Positions 1 through 5,250 are shown, counted from the stretch's first letter. The stretch is 14,367 nt of DNA from Flavobacteriales bacterium (GCA_015660615.1 DQKQ01000101.1:1-14367), one strand, 5' to 3'. A program made the numbers and translations. The notes: a model not told the origin generated them from the sequence alone.

Positions 1-466
1 GTGGCTCCACGAGCGGCGTCGGCTTGGGAGAGTGCTTGAACACGAAATATGGATAATAGTCGTCGGTGTTGTCCGTGCCGAATTCCAGCCAGACGTAGCC
101 GTCTTCGACATCGATAAAGCGGTAGCCAGTTCCGGCTCCACTATCCCAACCCTCCTCGGAAACCCTTTCCCTCTCGAAGGATTCGATCCTCACCCGCGCC
201 AGCGGGTTTCGAAAAAAAATGGCATTTGACTGTTCTCCATACTCGATCACACCCAGGTGGGAGCGGTACCCGTCATCCGGGTCTTCCATCACTCGAAAGA
301 TGATGTCGTCCACCTTGAATTCGTGGGATGCCTCGTCCGCGCCGTAGTAGTCCACGACCGAACCTTCGAGGGACGCGAAGTGCGTGAACACCTGCTCCCA
401 GTACGGGATATCCTTTTCGTTCTGGTCCCAGTCTTCGTGGGCCCTCATGGAGAAGTACTTGTCCAT
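1..466 (-). CDS. Hypothetical phage protein, C-terminus cut by window edge
   Basis: The reading frame starts at ATG 466-464 and stays open to the left edge, giving at least 155 residues. The start is supported by GAGG seven bases upstream, inside the end of the preceding gene, from which it is separated by 2 nt, so the two genes are translationally close. The protein is acidic and rich in Tyr, Trp and Asp, with no membrane segment or signal peptide. A distinctive stretch near residues 120-145 reads GYVWLEFGTDNTDDYYPYF. I do not recognise a characterised family. Codons end mostly in G or C, unlike genes beyond 1900. It is the last visible gene of the 1-1796 operon, presumably expressed from the promoter near 1845. 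Its function is unknown. Confidence 0.7.
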   Translation of the reverse strand, partial: MDKYFSMRAHEDWDQNEKDIPYWEQVFTHFASLEGSVVDYYGADEASHEFKVDDIIFRVMEDPDDGYRSHLGVIEYGEQSNAIFFRNPLARVRIESFERERVSEEGWDSGAGTGYRFIDVEDGYVWLEFGTDNTDDYYPYFVFKHSPKPTPLVEP

Positions 467-468
467 CG

Positions 469-894
469 CTATTCTTCCTCTTCGATGACGCCAACCCGCT
501 TGCCATCCGCAAACGCCTTGATCACCTGGCACAGTTCGAGCATCCGGCCGCAGGCCTCGAGTCCGAGCGATTCTAGCTGGACGAGCGCCTTAAGCTGCAT
601 CCCCTCAACATCGATAGTGATGGGTCCCTCGCCGAAATCGCAGACGATCTCCGAAATGATTGGGCCAGCAATGATGCGGTCTCCGCTCTTCGCGGATTCG
701 GGATAGTTCTTGTCAAACTGCTCGTGCTGCATGCGTTCCACAGCCACTTTCGCTTCCCGCAGGCCGATGCTCTTGTCGCCGGGGGCCGGCTTGGCATTGA
801 CGCGCAGCGTCTTGATCGCCTGGATCTTCTTATCGAGGCGGAGGTGCTCGCGAATATCGCGATAGACATCACTTGGAACAATCATCACACCCAT
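469..894 (-). CDS. Protein with ribosomal L7/L12 C-terminal-like motif
   Basis: 141 residues. ATG at 894 is chosen because GGAGG lies 7 nt upstream; a second ATG at 885 would overlap the previous stop as TGATG but sits farther from that Shine-Dalgarno. Residues about 21-54 contain KKIQAIKTLR, then IGLREAKVAVERM. This matches the pattern of the bL12 C-terminal domain (IKxxRxxTGLGLKEAKxxVE), which contacts translation factors on the ribosome. An eight-residue insert (about AKPAPGDK) replaces the usual Thr-Gly turn. The rest (residues 60-141) is unrecognised and ends in a run of Glu. Phages are known to encode L7/L12-like proteins, so a role in recruiting factors to ribosomes during infection is plausible but inferred. 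It lies between a basic small protein and the acidic protein at the left edge. The call rests on motif similarity only. Confidence 0.6.
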   Translation of the reverse strand: MGVMIVPSDVYRDIREHLRLDKKIQAIKTLRVNAKPAPGDKSIGLREAKVAVERMQHEQFDKNYPESAKSGDRIIAGPIISEIVCDFGEGPITIDVEGMQLKALVQLESLGLEACGRMLELCQVIKAFADGKRVGVIEEEE

Positions 895-1079
895 TTCGAA
901 ACCTCCACTTGACCTCGGCAGGCCTCTTTATCTTTACGCGCTTTGGACGTGGATTCGTCCAGGCAGGCAGCCCGCCCCCGCCACATGGCGGGGGTTCCGC
1001 CGGCGGCAAAAAATGCTTTTCGGCGTGATCCCTGTTCCGCCTTGATGCGGTCGAACTTTTTATTACGCGACTTCTTCAC
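885..1079 (-). CDS. Small basic hypothetical protein
   Basis: The frame ends at TGA 885-887, overlapping the start of the L12-like gene. I prefer GTG at 1079 (64 residues), which overlaps the upstream gene by 17 nt and has a weak AGAG upstream. An alternative GTG at 1151 would give 88 residues but has no Shine-Dalgarno and would overlap the upstream gene by 89 nt. The protein is strongly basic at the N-terminus (KKSRNKKFDRIKAEQGSRRK), followed by a GGTPAMWRGR motif and two late cysteines. A basic, Arg- and Lys-rich protein of this size could bind nucleic acid, but that is a guess. I do not recognise the family. It is co-directional with both neighbours and shares their GC-rich codon use. Confidence 0.5.
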   Translation of the reverse strand: MKKSRNKKFDRIKAEQGSRRKAFFAAGGTPAMWRGRAACLDESTSKARKDKEACRGQVEVSKWV

Positions 1080-1428
1080 TGTTTTGCTCTGCTTGAATGT
1101 GTGAGACGACCGCGGTCTTGAGCAGCCAGCTCGGGATAATGTGTTCCTCACCCGATAGGTGAATCGGAGTAACGATATTGCACTTCACCCAGCAGGAGCG
1201 CCCACGTCGGGTGACCTTCTTTTTCTCGTTATCGTCGGTCTTGATCTTTCGGGTCCGCCGCGAGCCGGTGGTCCGAAAGATCAATTCTTGAACCTCCATC
1301 ATTGTGCCGGCTGGGAGATGCATCCACCCCCACCCCGTCGAAAGACCGCGCTTCGCGCGGTAATCCATGAAGTTTTCGAAATTGATTTCGTCGATGAGAA
1401 CGACGTCATTTGCCTTGACATATGCCAT
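1063..1428 (-). CDS. Hypothetical protein, 121 aa
   Basis: ATG at 1428 is preceded by AGGAGAAGC, an excellent Shine-Dalgarno that overlaps the stop codon of the gene upstream, so the two are probably translated in sequence. The N-terminal half has alternating hydrophobic and acidic residues (VVLIDEINFENFMDYRAKRG) and a Trp-Gly-Trp at about residue 33. A very basic linker follows at about 56-77 (repeated Arg and Lys, then RRGR), and then an IHLSGEEHIIPSWLLKTAVV segment that reads like a short beta-hairpin and helix. No catalytic motif is visible and I do not recognise the family. The 3' end overlaps the next small gene. GC-rich third positions match the rest of this operon. Confidence 0.65.
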   Translation of the reverse strand: MAYVKANDVVLIDEINFENFMDYRAKRGLSTGWGWMHLPAGTMMEVQELIFRTTGSRRTRKIKTDDNEKKKVTRRGRSCWVKCNIVTPIHLSGEEHIIPSWLLKTAVVSHIQAEQNSEEVA

Positions 1429-1437
1429 ATGCTTCTC

Positions 1438-1620
1438 CTAGTCCTGTCCGGGGGTAACGTCATCGTCGATCAGGCATTCGCCGTGACCGCCATTGGGAGT
1501 GGCGTAGCTATAAACCGAGCGGCCGCGACTTCCGGTGCCGAGCTGCGGAATAAAAACTGTGCCAACTGGGAACGTGCATCCGAGTAGCGAATAATGCCAG
1601 GGTGAAGTAAGTGTAATCAT
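1438..1620 (-). CDS. Small hypothetical protein, 60 aa
   Basis: ATG at 1620 starts 2 nt after the TAA of the upstream gene and has GGAG about 12 nt upstream. A longer form from 1656 would run back into that gene and is disfavoured. The protein is hydrophobic and aromatic at the N-terminus (MITLTSPWHYSLLGCTFPVG), then Gly-rich, with an acidic tail. The spacing of Val and Gly (GCTFPVGTVFIPQLGTGSRG) suggests a small beta-barrel like its neighbours, but this is weak. Its stop overlaps the Shine-Dalgarno of the next gene. Function unknown. Confidence 0.6.
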   Translation of the reverse strand: MITLTSPWHYSLLGCTFPVGTVFIPQLGTGSRGRSVYSYATPNGGHGECLIDDDVTPGQD

Positions 1621-1622
1621 GA

Positions 1623-1796
1623 TTAGATTGTCTCCAGTGCGCCGGCGTGTGTCCAAATGAGATGTCCAGGGCGAAGTGGGTGTTTTCCGCTGAGTCCGAG
1701 TGGGGCCCAGCAGCCGATATTGCCGTTGTCGGCAATGCGAAAGATGACAAATAGTCGATTAGTACGTCTGTGTTTGACCAGGTCGCCGATTGACAT
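1623..1796 (-). CDS. Small SH3-like (KOW-like) protein, 57 aa
   Basis: First gene of the 1-1796 operon. ATG at 1796 has CGGAGAAC seven bases upstream, and the frame runs 57 codons to TAA at 1623. It begins MSIGDLVKHRRTNRLFVIFR. The GDLV opening, followed by a strand with Val/Ile and a Gly turn, is the pattern of small SH3-like or KOW-like beta-barrels common in phages. Several other proteins in this window share the pattern (4616-4813, 4758-5033, 6348-6551, 11026-11313). The promoter near 1843-1871 sits about 45 nt upstream. The fold call is from pattern only, and the partner or ligand is unknown. Confidence 0.65.
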   Translation of the reverse strand: MSIGDLVKHRRTNRLFVIFRIADNGNIGCWAPLGLSGKHPLRPGHLIWTHAGALETI

Positions 1797-1842
1797 TTTG
1801 TTCTCCGTGTGAGGTGGTTAATCCTTTATCCTTTATAGTACT

Positions 1843-1871
1843 ATTATACCACATCGAGAGCATAATTTCAC
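1843..1871 (-). promoter_or_regulatory. Promoter for the 1-1796 operon (GTGAAA-N17-TATAAT)
   Basis: On the minus strand a perfect TATAAT (1843-1848) is spaced exactly 17 nt from GTGAAA (1866-1871). The same -35 and -10, also 17 nt apart and with similar flanks (TGTGAAATT and TGG before the -10), recur upstream of tRNA-Leu at 3779-3807. It lies just after the terminator at 1891-1920 and before the first gene at 1796, which is what a new transcription unit needs. Confidence 0.7.
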
Positions 1872-1890
1872 AGAAACACCCAAAAAAACC

Positions 1891-1920
1891 AAAAAAGGGA
1901 CGGGCTTACGCCCGCCCCTT
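1891..1920 (-). terminator. Rho-independent terminator after the 83-aa gene
   Basis: On the minus strand a GC-rich stem (1910-1918 with 1897-1905, one G-U pair) closes a GTAA loop and is followed by six T (1896 down to 1891). It lies 25 nt after the stop of the gene at 1945-2196 and just upstream of the next promoter. Confidence 0.85.
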
Positions 1921-1944
1921 CGAAGGCTGTTAAGCTCAGCTTAA

Positions 1945-2196
1945 CTAGACAGAAGTAGAATCGCTATCCACATCTGCATCCGCTAGCGGAAATTCGAGCT
2001 CAGTGTTGAGAAAGCTCTGAAGAGCCTTTGCTTCTCGGACTGACATCGTCAAACCTACCGTACCGGTGCTGTACTGCTGACCCTCAGCAGGGTTAGTGCT
2101 GATTGTAATGCTGTTTGCACCAGCCTGGTGGCTAGTAGAGTTGCGGCTGATGCCGTATGTGAAACGCTTCGTGTACTTCTGATTAGAATAATTCAT
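1945..2196 (-). CDS. Small conserved-type phage protein, 83 aa
   Basis: ATG at 2196 has AAGGAG about 9 nt upstream. The gene stands alone between its own promoter (2260-2288) and terminator (1891-1920). The N-terminal half is Ser-, Thr- and Asn-rich (residues 1-45), suggesting a flexible or beta-strand region. A segment around residues 47-70 (VGLTMSVREAKALQSFLNTE) looks like a strand followed by a helix, and the C-terminus is acidic. I have an impression of similar short proteins in other phages but cannot name a function. The single-gene unit with a strong promoter suggests it is made in quantity. No membrane or catalytic motif is seen. Confidence 0.75.
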   Translation of the reverse strand: MNYSNQKYTKRFTYGISRNSTSHQAGANSITISTNPAEGQQYSTGTVGLTMSVREAKALQSFLNTELEFPLADADVDSDSTSV

Positions 2197-2259
2197 GCTT
2201 TATTTCTCCTTCTTTGTTTGTTTGAATAAGCAACGTTGGTTAATCTTTCCAACTTTTAT

Positions 2260-2288
2260 ATTATAGCAATGAAGGGTGGATTGTTCAA
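2260..2288 (-). promoter_or_regulatory. Promoter TTGAAC-N17-TATAAT
   Basis: On the minus strand TTGAAC (2283-2288) is spaced 17 nt from a perfect TATAAT (2260-2265), about 65 nt upstream of the 83-aa gene. The same pair and spacing recurs at the promoter of the large structured RNA (10980-11008). Confidence 0.8.
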
Positions 2289-2308
2289 ACAAAACATTGT
2301 TTTTTTAG

Positions 2309-2318
2309 CCCCCCCCCC
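2309..2318. repeat. Homopolymer tract of ten C
   Basis: Ten consecutive C lie in the intergenic region between a terminator and a promoter. Such tracts are prone to slippage and to sequencing error; none of the called genes is affected. Confidence 0.8.
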
Positions 2319-2323
2319 TCGCG

Positions 2324-2345
2324 AAAAAAACCGGCTGCGCCGGTT
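2324..2345 (-). terminator. Rho-independent terminator
   Basis: On the minus strand a 7-bp stem AACCGGC/GCCGGTT (2339-2345 with 2329-2335) with a three-base loop is followed by seven T (2330 to 2324). Minus-strand transcripts reaching it would come from the tRNA-Asn unit after passing antisense through the metallopeptidase gene, or from the promoter-like site at 2351-2379. Confidence 0.75.
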
Positions 2346-2350
2346 AAATA

Positions 2351-2379
2351 AAAATATATCCAGTCATAATGTTGTTCAA
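2351..2379 (-). promoter_or_regulatory. Promoter-like site TTGAAC-N17-TATTTT
   Basis: On the minus strand TTGAAC (2374-2379) is followed 17 nt later by TATTTT (2351-2356), a weaker -10. The surrounding bases (TTTTGTTTGAACAA) duplicate those at the real promoter 91 nt away. It is followed at once by the terminator at 2324-2345, so any transcript would be only about 25 nt. It may be a decayed duplicate. Confidence 0.4.
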
Positions 2380-2411
2380 ACAAAATTATGGTATTACTTA
2401 AATAAAGAGGG

Positions 2412-3056
2412 GTGAATTTTAAAATTGCAAGAAAATATCTGACATTGACTTTATTGATAGCATTGTTTCTGAGCTCAGATGCTCCGACAATTCCTAACAC
2501 TGTTATGAGAATTGGGGTAATTCGAGCAATTCCGCCAACGTTTATCACTATTGAACAGACCGAAGATTGCAGACAAGAAGAGCCATTCCCTCAAAATAAT
2601 CCACTCCCTTATTATACCCATGCCACCCAAACGCAATTTTCTTGTGATTTCTATGATAAAGATTATGTTGCGTGGACAATGTTTGTCTTTTATGAGCTTT
2701 GGGAAAAAGAGTTCGGTGACCCAGAAAAAAAAGTAAAAAACGCTTTAGACCATCTTGAAATTCAATGGGGTGAAGAAAGAAGAGAAGTTCATAATGTCTA
2801 TGATATTAATGGCAACTTTTTTGAAAGTTCGAGCGTCTCAGGACTAGTAGAAGGGCCCTACATTGTTTGGGTTTGGGCAGAAGATAAAATATCTAATACT
2901 TCCTTAGTTCATGAACTCACCCACATTGCATTAATGCATGTATGTGGCAGCGCTGATCCAGACCACGAAGGCGACAAATTTGCATGCTGGTCTGAAGAAC
3001 ACAGCTCATTTATCAACGATGTGAATCTCAAACTTAGCACCATCTACGGTCTTTAA
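2412..3056 (+). CDS. Secreted HExxH zinc metallopeptidase-like protein
   Basis: About 214 residues on the plus strand. The N-terminus has basic residues then a hydrophobic run (about residues 9-22, YLTLTLLIALFLSS), consistent with a signal peptide. Residues 167-171 are HELTH, the HExxH zinc-binding and catalytic motif. A second cluster follows with H185-E186 (DPDHEGDKF) and E195/E196/H197, candidate third ligands. Cysteines at 53, 78, 178 and 192 could form disulfides outside the cytoplasm. The GTG at 2412 is the furthest in-frame start but sits almost on top of its GAGG, so the true start is uncertain and may be an unusual codon slightly downstream. Its stop directly abuts the stop of a minus-strand gene. 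It is AT-rich and oppositely oriented to most neighbours, which suggests an inserted cargo gene. The substrate is unknown. Confidence 0.7.
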   Translation: MNFKIARKYLTLTLLIALFLSSDAPTIPNTVMRIGVIRAIPPTFITIEQTEDCRQEEPFPQNNPLPYYTHATQTQFSCDFYDKDYVAWTMFVFYELWEKEFGDPEKKVKNALDHLEIQWGEERREVHNVYDINGNFFESSSVSGLVEGPYIVWVWAEDKISNTSLVHELTHIALMHVCGSADPDHEGDKFACWSEEHSSFINDVNLKLSTIYGL

Positions 3057-3167
3057 TCAATATATCAGGCTAGCTAAGATATCGCCCATTTTCAGTGATG
3101 CAAAAAAACAAGCAACAAAAAGAATGACGCTAAAAGACCAAAGAATTAACCGATTTTTAAAAGGCAT
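3057..3167 (-). CDS. Single-span membrane peptide, 36 aa
   Basis: ATG at 3167 has GGAGCT 7 nt upstream, a better start than the in-frame ATG at 3182. The 36-residue product has a basic N-terminus (MPFKNR) followed by a hydrophobic span of about 18 residues (LILWSFSVILFVACFFAS) and a short tail, so it should sit in the inner membrane with a short cytoplasmic N-terminus. It begins 18 nt after the 3' end of tRNA-Asn and must share that transcript. Its stop codon touches the stop of the convergent metallopeptidase gene with no gap. Function unknown; such peptides in phages include holins and host-modulating peptides. Confidence 0.6.
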   Translation of the reverse strand: MPFKNRLILWSFSVILFVACFFASLKMGDILASLIY

Positions 3168-3184
3168 CACAACGAGCTCCATAA

Positions 3185-3260
3185 TGGCTCCCCCGGCAGG
3201 ATTCGAACCTACGACAAGGTGGTTAACAGCCACCTGCTCTACCAACTGAGCTACAGGGGA
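3185..3260 (-). tRNA. tRNA-Asn (GUU)
   Basis: On the minus strand a complete cloverleaf of 76 nt. The acceptor stem TCCCCTG pairs with CGGGGGA (one G-U), the D arm is AGCTC...GAGC, the anticodon loop is CTGTTAA with anticodon GTT, and the T loop is TTCGAAT. The discriminator is G and CCA is encoded (3187-3185). It leads a transcript that also holds the 36-aa membrane peptide. Confidence 0.95.
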
Positions 3261-3262
3261 AT

Positions 3263-3279
3263 ATTATAGAAATATTATA
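3263..3279 (-). promoter_or_regulatory. Tandem TATAAT boxes upstream of tRNA-Asn
   Basis: Two TATAAT boxes on the minus strand (3274-3279 and 3263-3268) lie in an 11-nt tandem repeat just upstream of tRNA-Asn. Neither has a convincing -35 at 17 nt, so this is a probable but weak promoter call. Confidence 0.4.
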
Positions 3280-3305
3280 GAAGAAAAAAAGAAAGTGTAT
3301 TGAGT

Positions 3306-3518
3306 TTAATTAAAGAATTCGTCGCTGTCGTCGCGAGAAATTCGAAGAGTTGAAATAGAATTTTCAATTTCTTCGGTATCTAATCCCATCACACCCTTCA
3401 ATTCCCAGAGAGCTTTTTCAATTTCATTAGCCACGTCTGACGTCTTAGCTAGTTCAGTGACATCATAAGTTTGGGGTGGCTTCCAATATTTTCTTATCGA
3501 TTTTTTTAAAAAATTCAT
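3306..3518 (-). CDS. Small hypothetical protein, 70 aa
   Basis: ATG at 3518 has GAGG about 7 nt upstream. A longer frame to 3572 would run through the terminator hairpin and is rejected. The protein opens with a basic amphipathic stretch (MNFLKKSIRKYWKPP), then two predicted helices (about residues 18-41 and 46-58), and an acidic tail (RDDSDEF). There is no signal peptide or recognised domain. It lies between a terminator (3540-3569) and the TATAAT boxes of tRNA-Asn. No clear promoter of its own is seen after the terminator, so expression may depend on read-through from the tRNA-Leu unit. Function unknown. Confidence 0.6.
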   Translation of the reverse strand: MNFLKKSIRKYWKPPQTYDVTELAKTSDVANEIEKALWELKGVMGLDTEEIENSISTLRISRDDSDEFFN

Positions 3519-3539
3519 TACACGCCTCGAATTACAAAT

Positions 3540-3569
3540 AAAAAAAGAAGAGCCACTCAGTGGCTCTTC
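3540..3569 (-). terminator. Strong rho-independent terminator
   Basis: On the minus strand a perfect 10-bp stem (3560-3569 with 3547-3556) has a 3-nt loop and is followed by seven T (3546 to 3540). It ends the transcript carrying tRNA-Leu and lies in the leader of the 70-aa gene. A promoter-like ATGAAT-N18-TATAAT (3574-3603) sits immediately upstream. Confidence 0.85.
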
Positions 3570-3573
3570 CATA

Positions 3574-3603
3574 ATTATAACTGCAGTTACTAACTTAATT
3601 CAT
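3574..3603 (-). promoter_or_regulatory. Promoter-like site ATGAAT-N18-TATAAT
   Basis: On the minus strand TATAAT (3574-3579) has ATGAAT (3598-3603) 18 nt upstream. Transcription from it would start inside or at the base of the terminator hairpin that follows, so the leader would begin with a stem and U-run. It may be an attenuated promoter or a chance match. Confidence 0.35.
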
Positions 3604-3679
3604 TATGGAATTAAAGGCTTCACCTGTCCATAAATATATCTTGTCTAGTTTTTATATCCCTGGATTAATCTTAAGAAAA

Positions 3680-3764
3680 TGGTAGCCGGAGCGGGACTCG
3701 AACCCGCAAGCTTTAAAGCGACAGATTTTAAGTCTGCTGTGTATACCAATTCCACCATCCGGCC
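3680..3764 (-). tRNA. tRNA-Leu (UAA)
   Basis: On the minus strand an 85-nt class II tRNA. The acceptor stem GGCCGGA pairs with TCCGGCT (G1-U72 as in E. coli Leu-UAA), the D arm is Leu-type (TGGTGGAATTGG), the anticodon loop is CTTAAAA with anticodon TAA, a short variable arm is present, the discriminator is A and CCA is encoded. Its promoter is at 3779-3807. Confidence 0.95.
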
Positions 3765-3778
3765 ATACTCATAATAAT

Positions 3779-3807
3779 ATTATACCATACAATGAAGAGA
3801 ATTTCAC
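3779..3807 (-). promoter_or_regulatory. Promoter GTGAAA-N17-TATAAT for tRNA-Leu
   Basis: On the minus strand GTGAAA (3802-3807) and TATAAT (3779-3784) are 17 nt apart, with a GG before the -10 as at 1843-1871. The tRNA starts 15 nt downstream of the -10. The rest of the interval up to the plus-strand gene at 3963 (3808-3962) holds no gene I can support, only a likely plus-strand promoter. Confidence 0.75.
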
Positions 3808-3881
3808 AGATTATTCAATATTAATTTAGCAGATTTCGCATGTGCACAGCTGCTCAGCATCACCTGCATAAGCAGCCAGTT

Positions 3882-3910
3882 TTTATAAGACAACATGTAT
3901 AGATTATAAT
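3882..3910 (+). promoter_or_regulatory. Likely promoter of the 3963 gene
   Basis: A perfect TATAAT lies at 3905-3910 on the plus strand. The hexamer 17 nt upstream (TTTATA, 3882-3887) is a poor -35, and TG is not present before the -10. The leader would be about 45 nt, ending in a near-perfect AGAGGAGGT ribosome binding site. Confidence 0.45.
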
Positions 3911-3962
3911 GGCTGTGTGGGAAAATGTATCGAAATGAACATATATAATTAGAGGAGGTAAT

Positions 3963-4619
3963 ATGCCGTTAAGAAAACTAATACGAGAAATCATCGAAGA
4001 TGAAATTGCGAATTCTGACGTTCATGCGCCTCCACAGCCCGAATGGCCAAAGGGAAAGTGGCTAGCCCTAGTACCTGGATCACCAGACTTTGAAAGCGTT
4101 CGCGGGCACTTGTATAAATTAGTAAATGATGCTTATGGCGATATGGAAGGAGGCCACATTAAAATTACGGGCAAAGGCCCTGGAATTCTAGACCGCTATA
4201 GTTTTTGGGTTGTCATAGACCACGATGAAGATCCGGAATTGGACGTTGCCATATTTGGCAAGCCCGAATTTGGAGCAAAATCGGGTGGAGTGGGGCACGA
4301 TGGAAGCGGAGCTTCAATAAGCATGTATAAACAAAAAGCGGCTGACCTTCGGAAAGGCGGCAGCATCGATGGGATTGGAAATTGGTGGGGCGAAGTAAGC
4401 GGAAGAGCGGCTTATGGAATGATAAAAAGAGGCGCGCCCGCGATTGAAGATGAACAAAAAGTACGTGCTCTCTTAGCTGGAGACAACATTACATGGCATG
4501 GAGCACACCCAAGTCCAAGCGCTCCAGCCATGTTTAAGAGAGTAAATGGGTGGTATGAAAAAGATTTTGGGCCTGGTGGGAAACACACCAAAATTATCTT
4601 AGGGAATCCTGCAATCTAA
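3963..4619 (+). CDS. Unrecognised phage protein, 218 aa
   Basis: ATG at 3963 follows AGAGGAGGT by about 4 nt, one of the best ribosome sites in the window. The N-terminus is a short charged helix (LRKLIREIIEDEIA), a type often seen as a docking or assembly tail. A proline-rich linker and a mixed alpha/beta body follow, including a DRYSFWVVIDHDED strand segment, a Gly-rich stretch (residues about 107-117), an NWWGEVSGRAAYGMIKRGAP motif, and an aromatic C-terminal piece (WYEKDFGPGGKHTKIILGNP). No catalytic signature is certain and there is no signal or membrane segment. It converges on the minus-strand gene at 4616-4813 with a 4-nt overlap of stop codons. I cannot assign a family. Conserved Trp, Lys and Gly positions suggest a folded, probably enzymatic or structural, domain. 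Confidence 0.8.
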   Translation: MPLRKLIREIIEDEIANSDVHAPPQPEWPKGKWLALVPGSPDFESVRGHLYKLVNDAYGDMEGGHIKITGKGPGILDRYSFWVVIDHDEDPELDVAIFGKPEFGAKSGGVGHDGSGASISMYKQKAADLRKGGSIDGIGNWWGEVSGRAAYGMIKRGAPAIEDEQKVRALLAGDNITWHGAHPSPSAPAMFKRVNGWYEKDFGPGGKHTKIILGNPAI

Positions 4620-4813
4620 TCTAAAAGCTGGACGCCATCTACATTATACCAGCGCGGTTCATCATTAATTAAAATTAATACTACGTGTTCCCACGTCATG
4701 CCAGCAACGGCGCATGCTATTTCTCTTCTTCCATGCTTCACCACAATCCCAATCCCGTCAGATACGCTGACTAATGTCCCTGGAACTAATTCGGAATATT
4801 TCATGGGGAGCAT
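4616..4813 (-). CDS. Small SH3-like protein, 65 aa
   Basis: ATG at 4813 has AGGA five bases upstream; the in-frame ATG at 4804 lacks one. The gene overlaps the upstream gene by 56 nt and its stop overlaps the stop of the convergent 3963 gene. The pattern GTLVSV, then GIGIVVKHG, then VVLILINDEPRWYNVDGVQL is that of a small beta-barrel: an opening strand, a Gly-turn GIV strand, then an INxEPxWYxxxxV end. The upstream neighbour at 4758-5033 shows the same plan, so the two are likely divergent tandem copies. Function unknown; such proteins are common accessory genes in large phages. Confidence 0.7.
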   Translation of the reverse strand: MLPMKYSELVPGTLVSVSDGIGIVVKHGRREIACAVAGMTWEHVVLILINDEPRWYNVDGVQLLD

Positions 4814-5033
4814 ACCGTCCTATTTCGCCATTAATTAATACGCTTATCAAGCGCGATGACAATAAGTATCTAGGAAGAACATCATTATCCACGTCAGCAA
4901 TAATAACTCCGTGACCACAAGTGGGCTGGGTCGCCGGATCATAATAGCACACTATATACTCTAGAGAATAATGAACATAGACTAAATCTCCAACTTTTAG
5001 CTCGTAGTAATTATTCTCGAGTCCAACCAACAT
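4758..5033 (-). CDS. Small SH3-like protein, 91 aa
   Basis: ATG at 5033 has GGAG about 4 nt upstream and overlaps the end of the preceding gene by 23 nt. The sequence has KVGDLVYVHY near residue 13, GHGVIIADVDND in the middle, and VLINGEIGRYAPHEIFRIS near the end, the same strand order as the adjacent 65-aa protein. Three cysteines/histidines (CYY, CGHG) are present but not in a convincing zinc pattern. It is part of the operon led by the IMPDH/GMPR-family gene. The fold is inferred from pattern; no function is known to me. Confidence 0.7.
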   Translation of the reverse strand: MLVGLENNYYELKVGDLVYVHYSLEYIVCYYDPATQPTCGHGVIIADVDNDVLPRYLLSSRLISVLINGEIGRYAPHEIFRISSRDISQRI

Positions 5034-5250
5034 AAGTCTCCATAAAAAGAGCAGTTTTGGAAATTGCCTCTATTTTAGCTTGATGATCTGAATCAACTTT
5101 GAACCAATCGATTTCAGATTCTTCGACATCATCTAAAATTTCATCAATAATTTCTAATGCAAGCCGAATTTTTTTAGAATATATTTCTATCTTTTGCTCA
5201 ACCTCTTTATTCTTAAGAGCTTTTCGAGCCTCAGCTAAATCAATCAGCAT
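5011..5250 (-). CDS. Helical acidic protein, 79 aa
   Basis: The ATG shares its A with the TAA of the upstream enzyme gene (TAATG at 5250), a classic translational coupling. The protein is almost entirely charged helix: residues 1-45 form a Lys/Glu/Ile-rich amphipathic region (EARKALKNKEVEQKIEIYS) likely to be coiled coil, then an acidic DDVEESEIDW turn and a second helix. There is no membrane span, signal peptide or catalytic motif. The coupling suggests matched production with the IMPDH/GMPR-family enzyme, perhaps as a partner, but this is inference. Family unknown. Confidence 0.7.
   Translation of the reverse strand: MLIDLAEARKALKNKEVEQKIEIYSKKIRLALEIIDEILDDVEESEIDWFKVDSDHQAKIEAISKTALFMETYVGWTRE

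Noticed and set aside
257..1587. Plus-strand open frames at 257-706, 724-912 and 1159-1587
   Set aside because: They lie opposite minus-strand genes that have strong Shine-Dalgarno sequences and tight coupling; the GC-rich composition lowers stop frequency on the opposite strand.
1508..1750. 80-aa minus-strand frame overlapping two small genes
   Set aside because: It runs across the 1623-1796 and 1438-1620 genes in another frame, has no ribosome site, and the two smaller genes fit together with a 2-nt gap.
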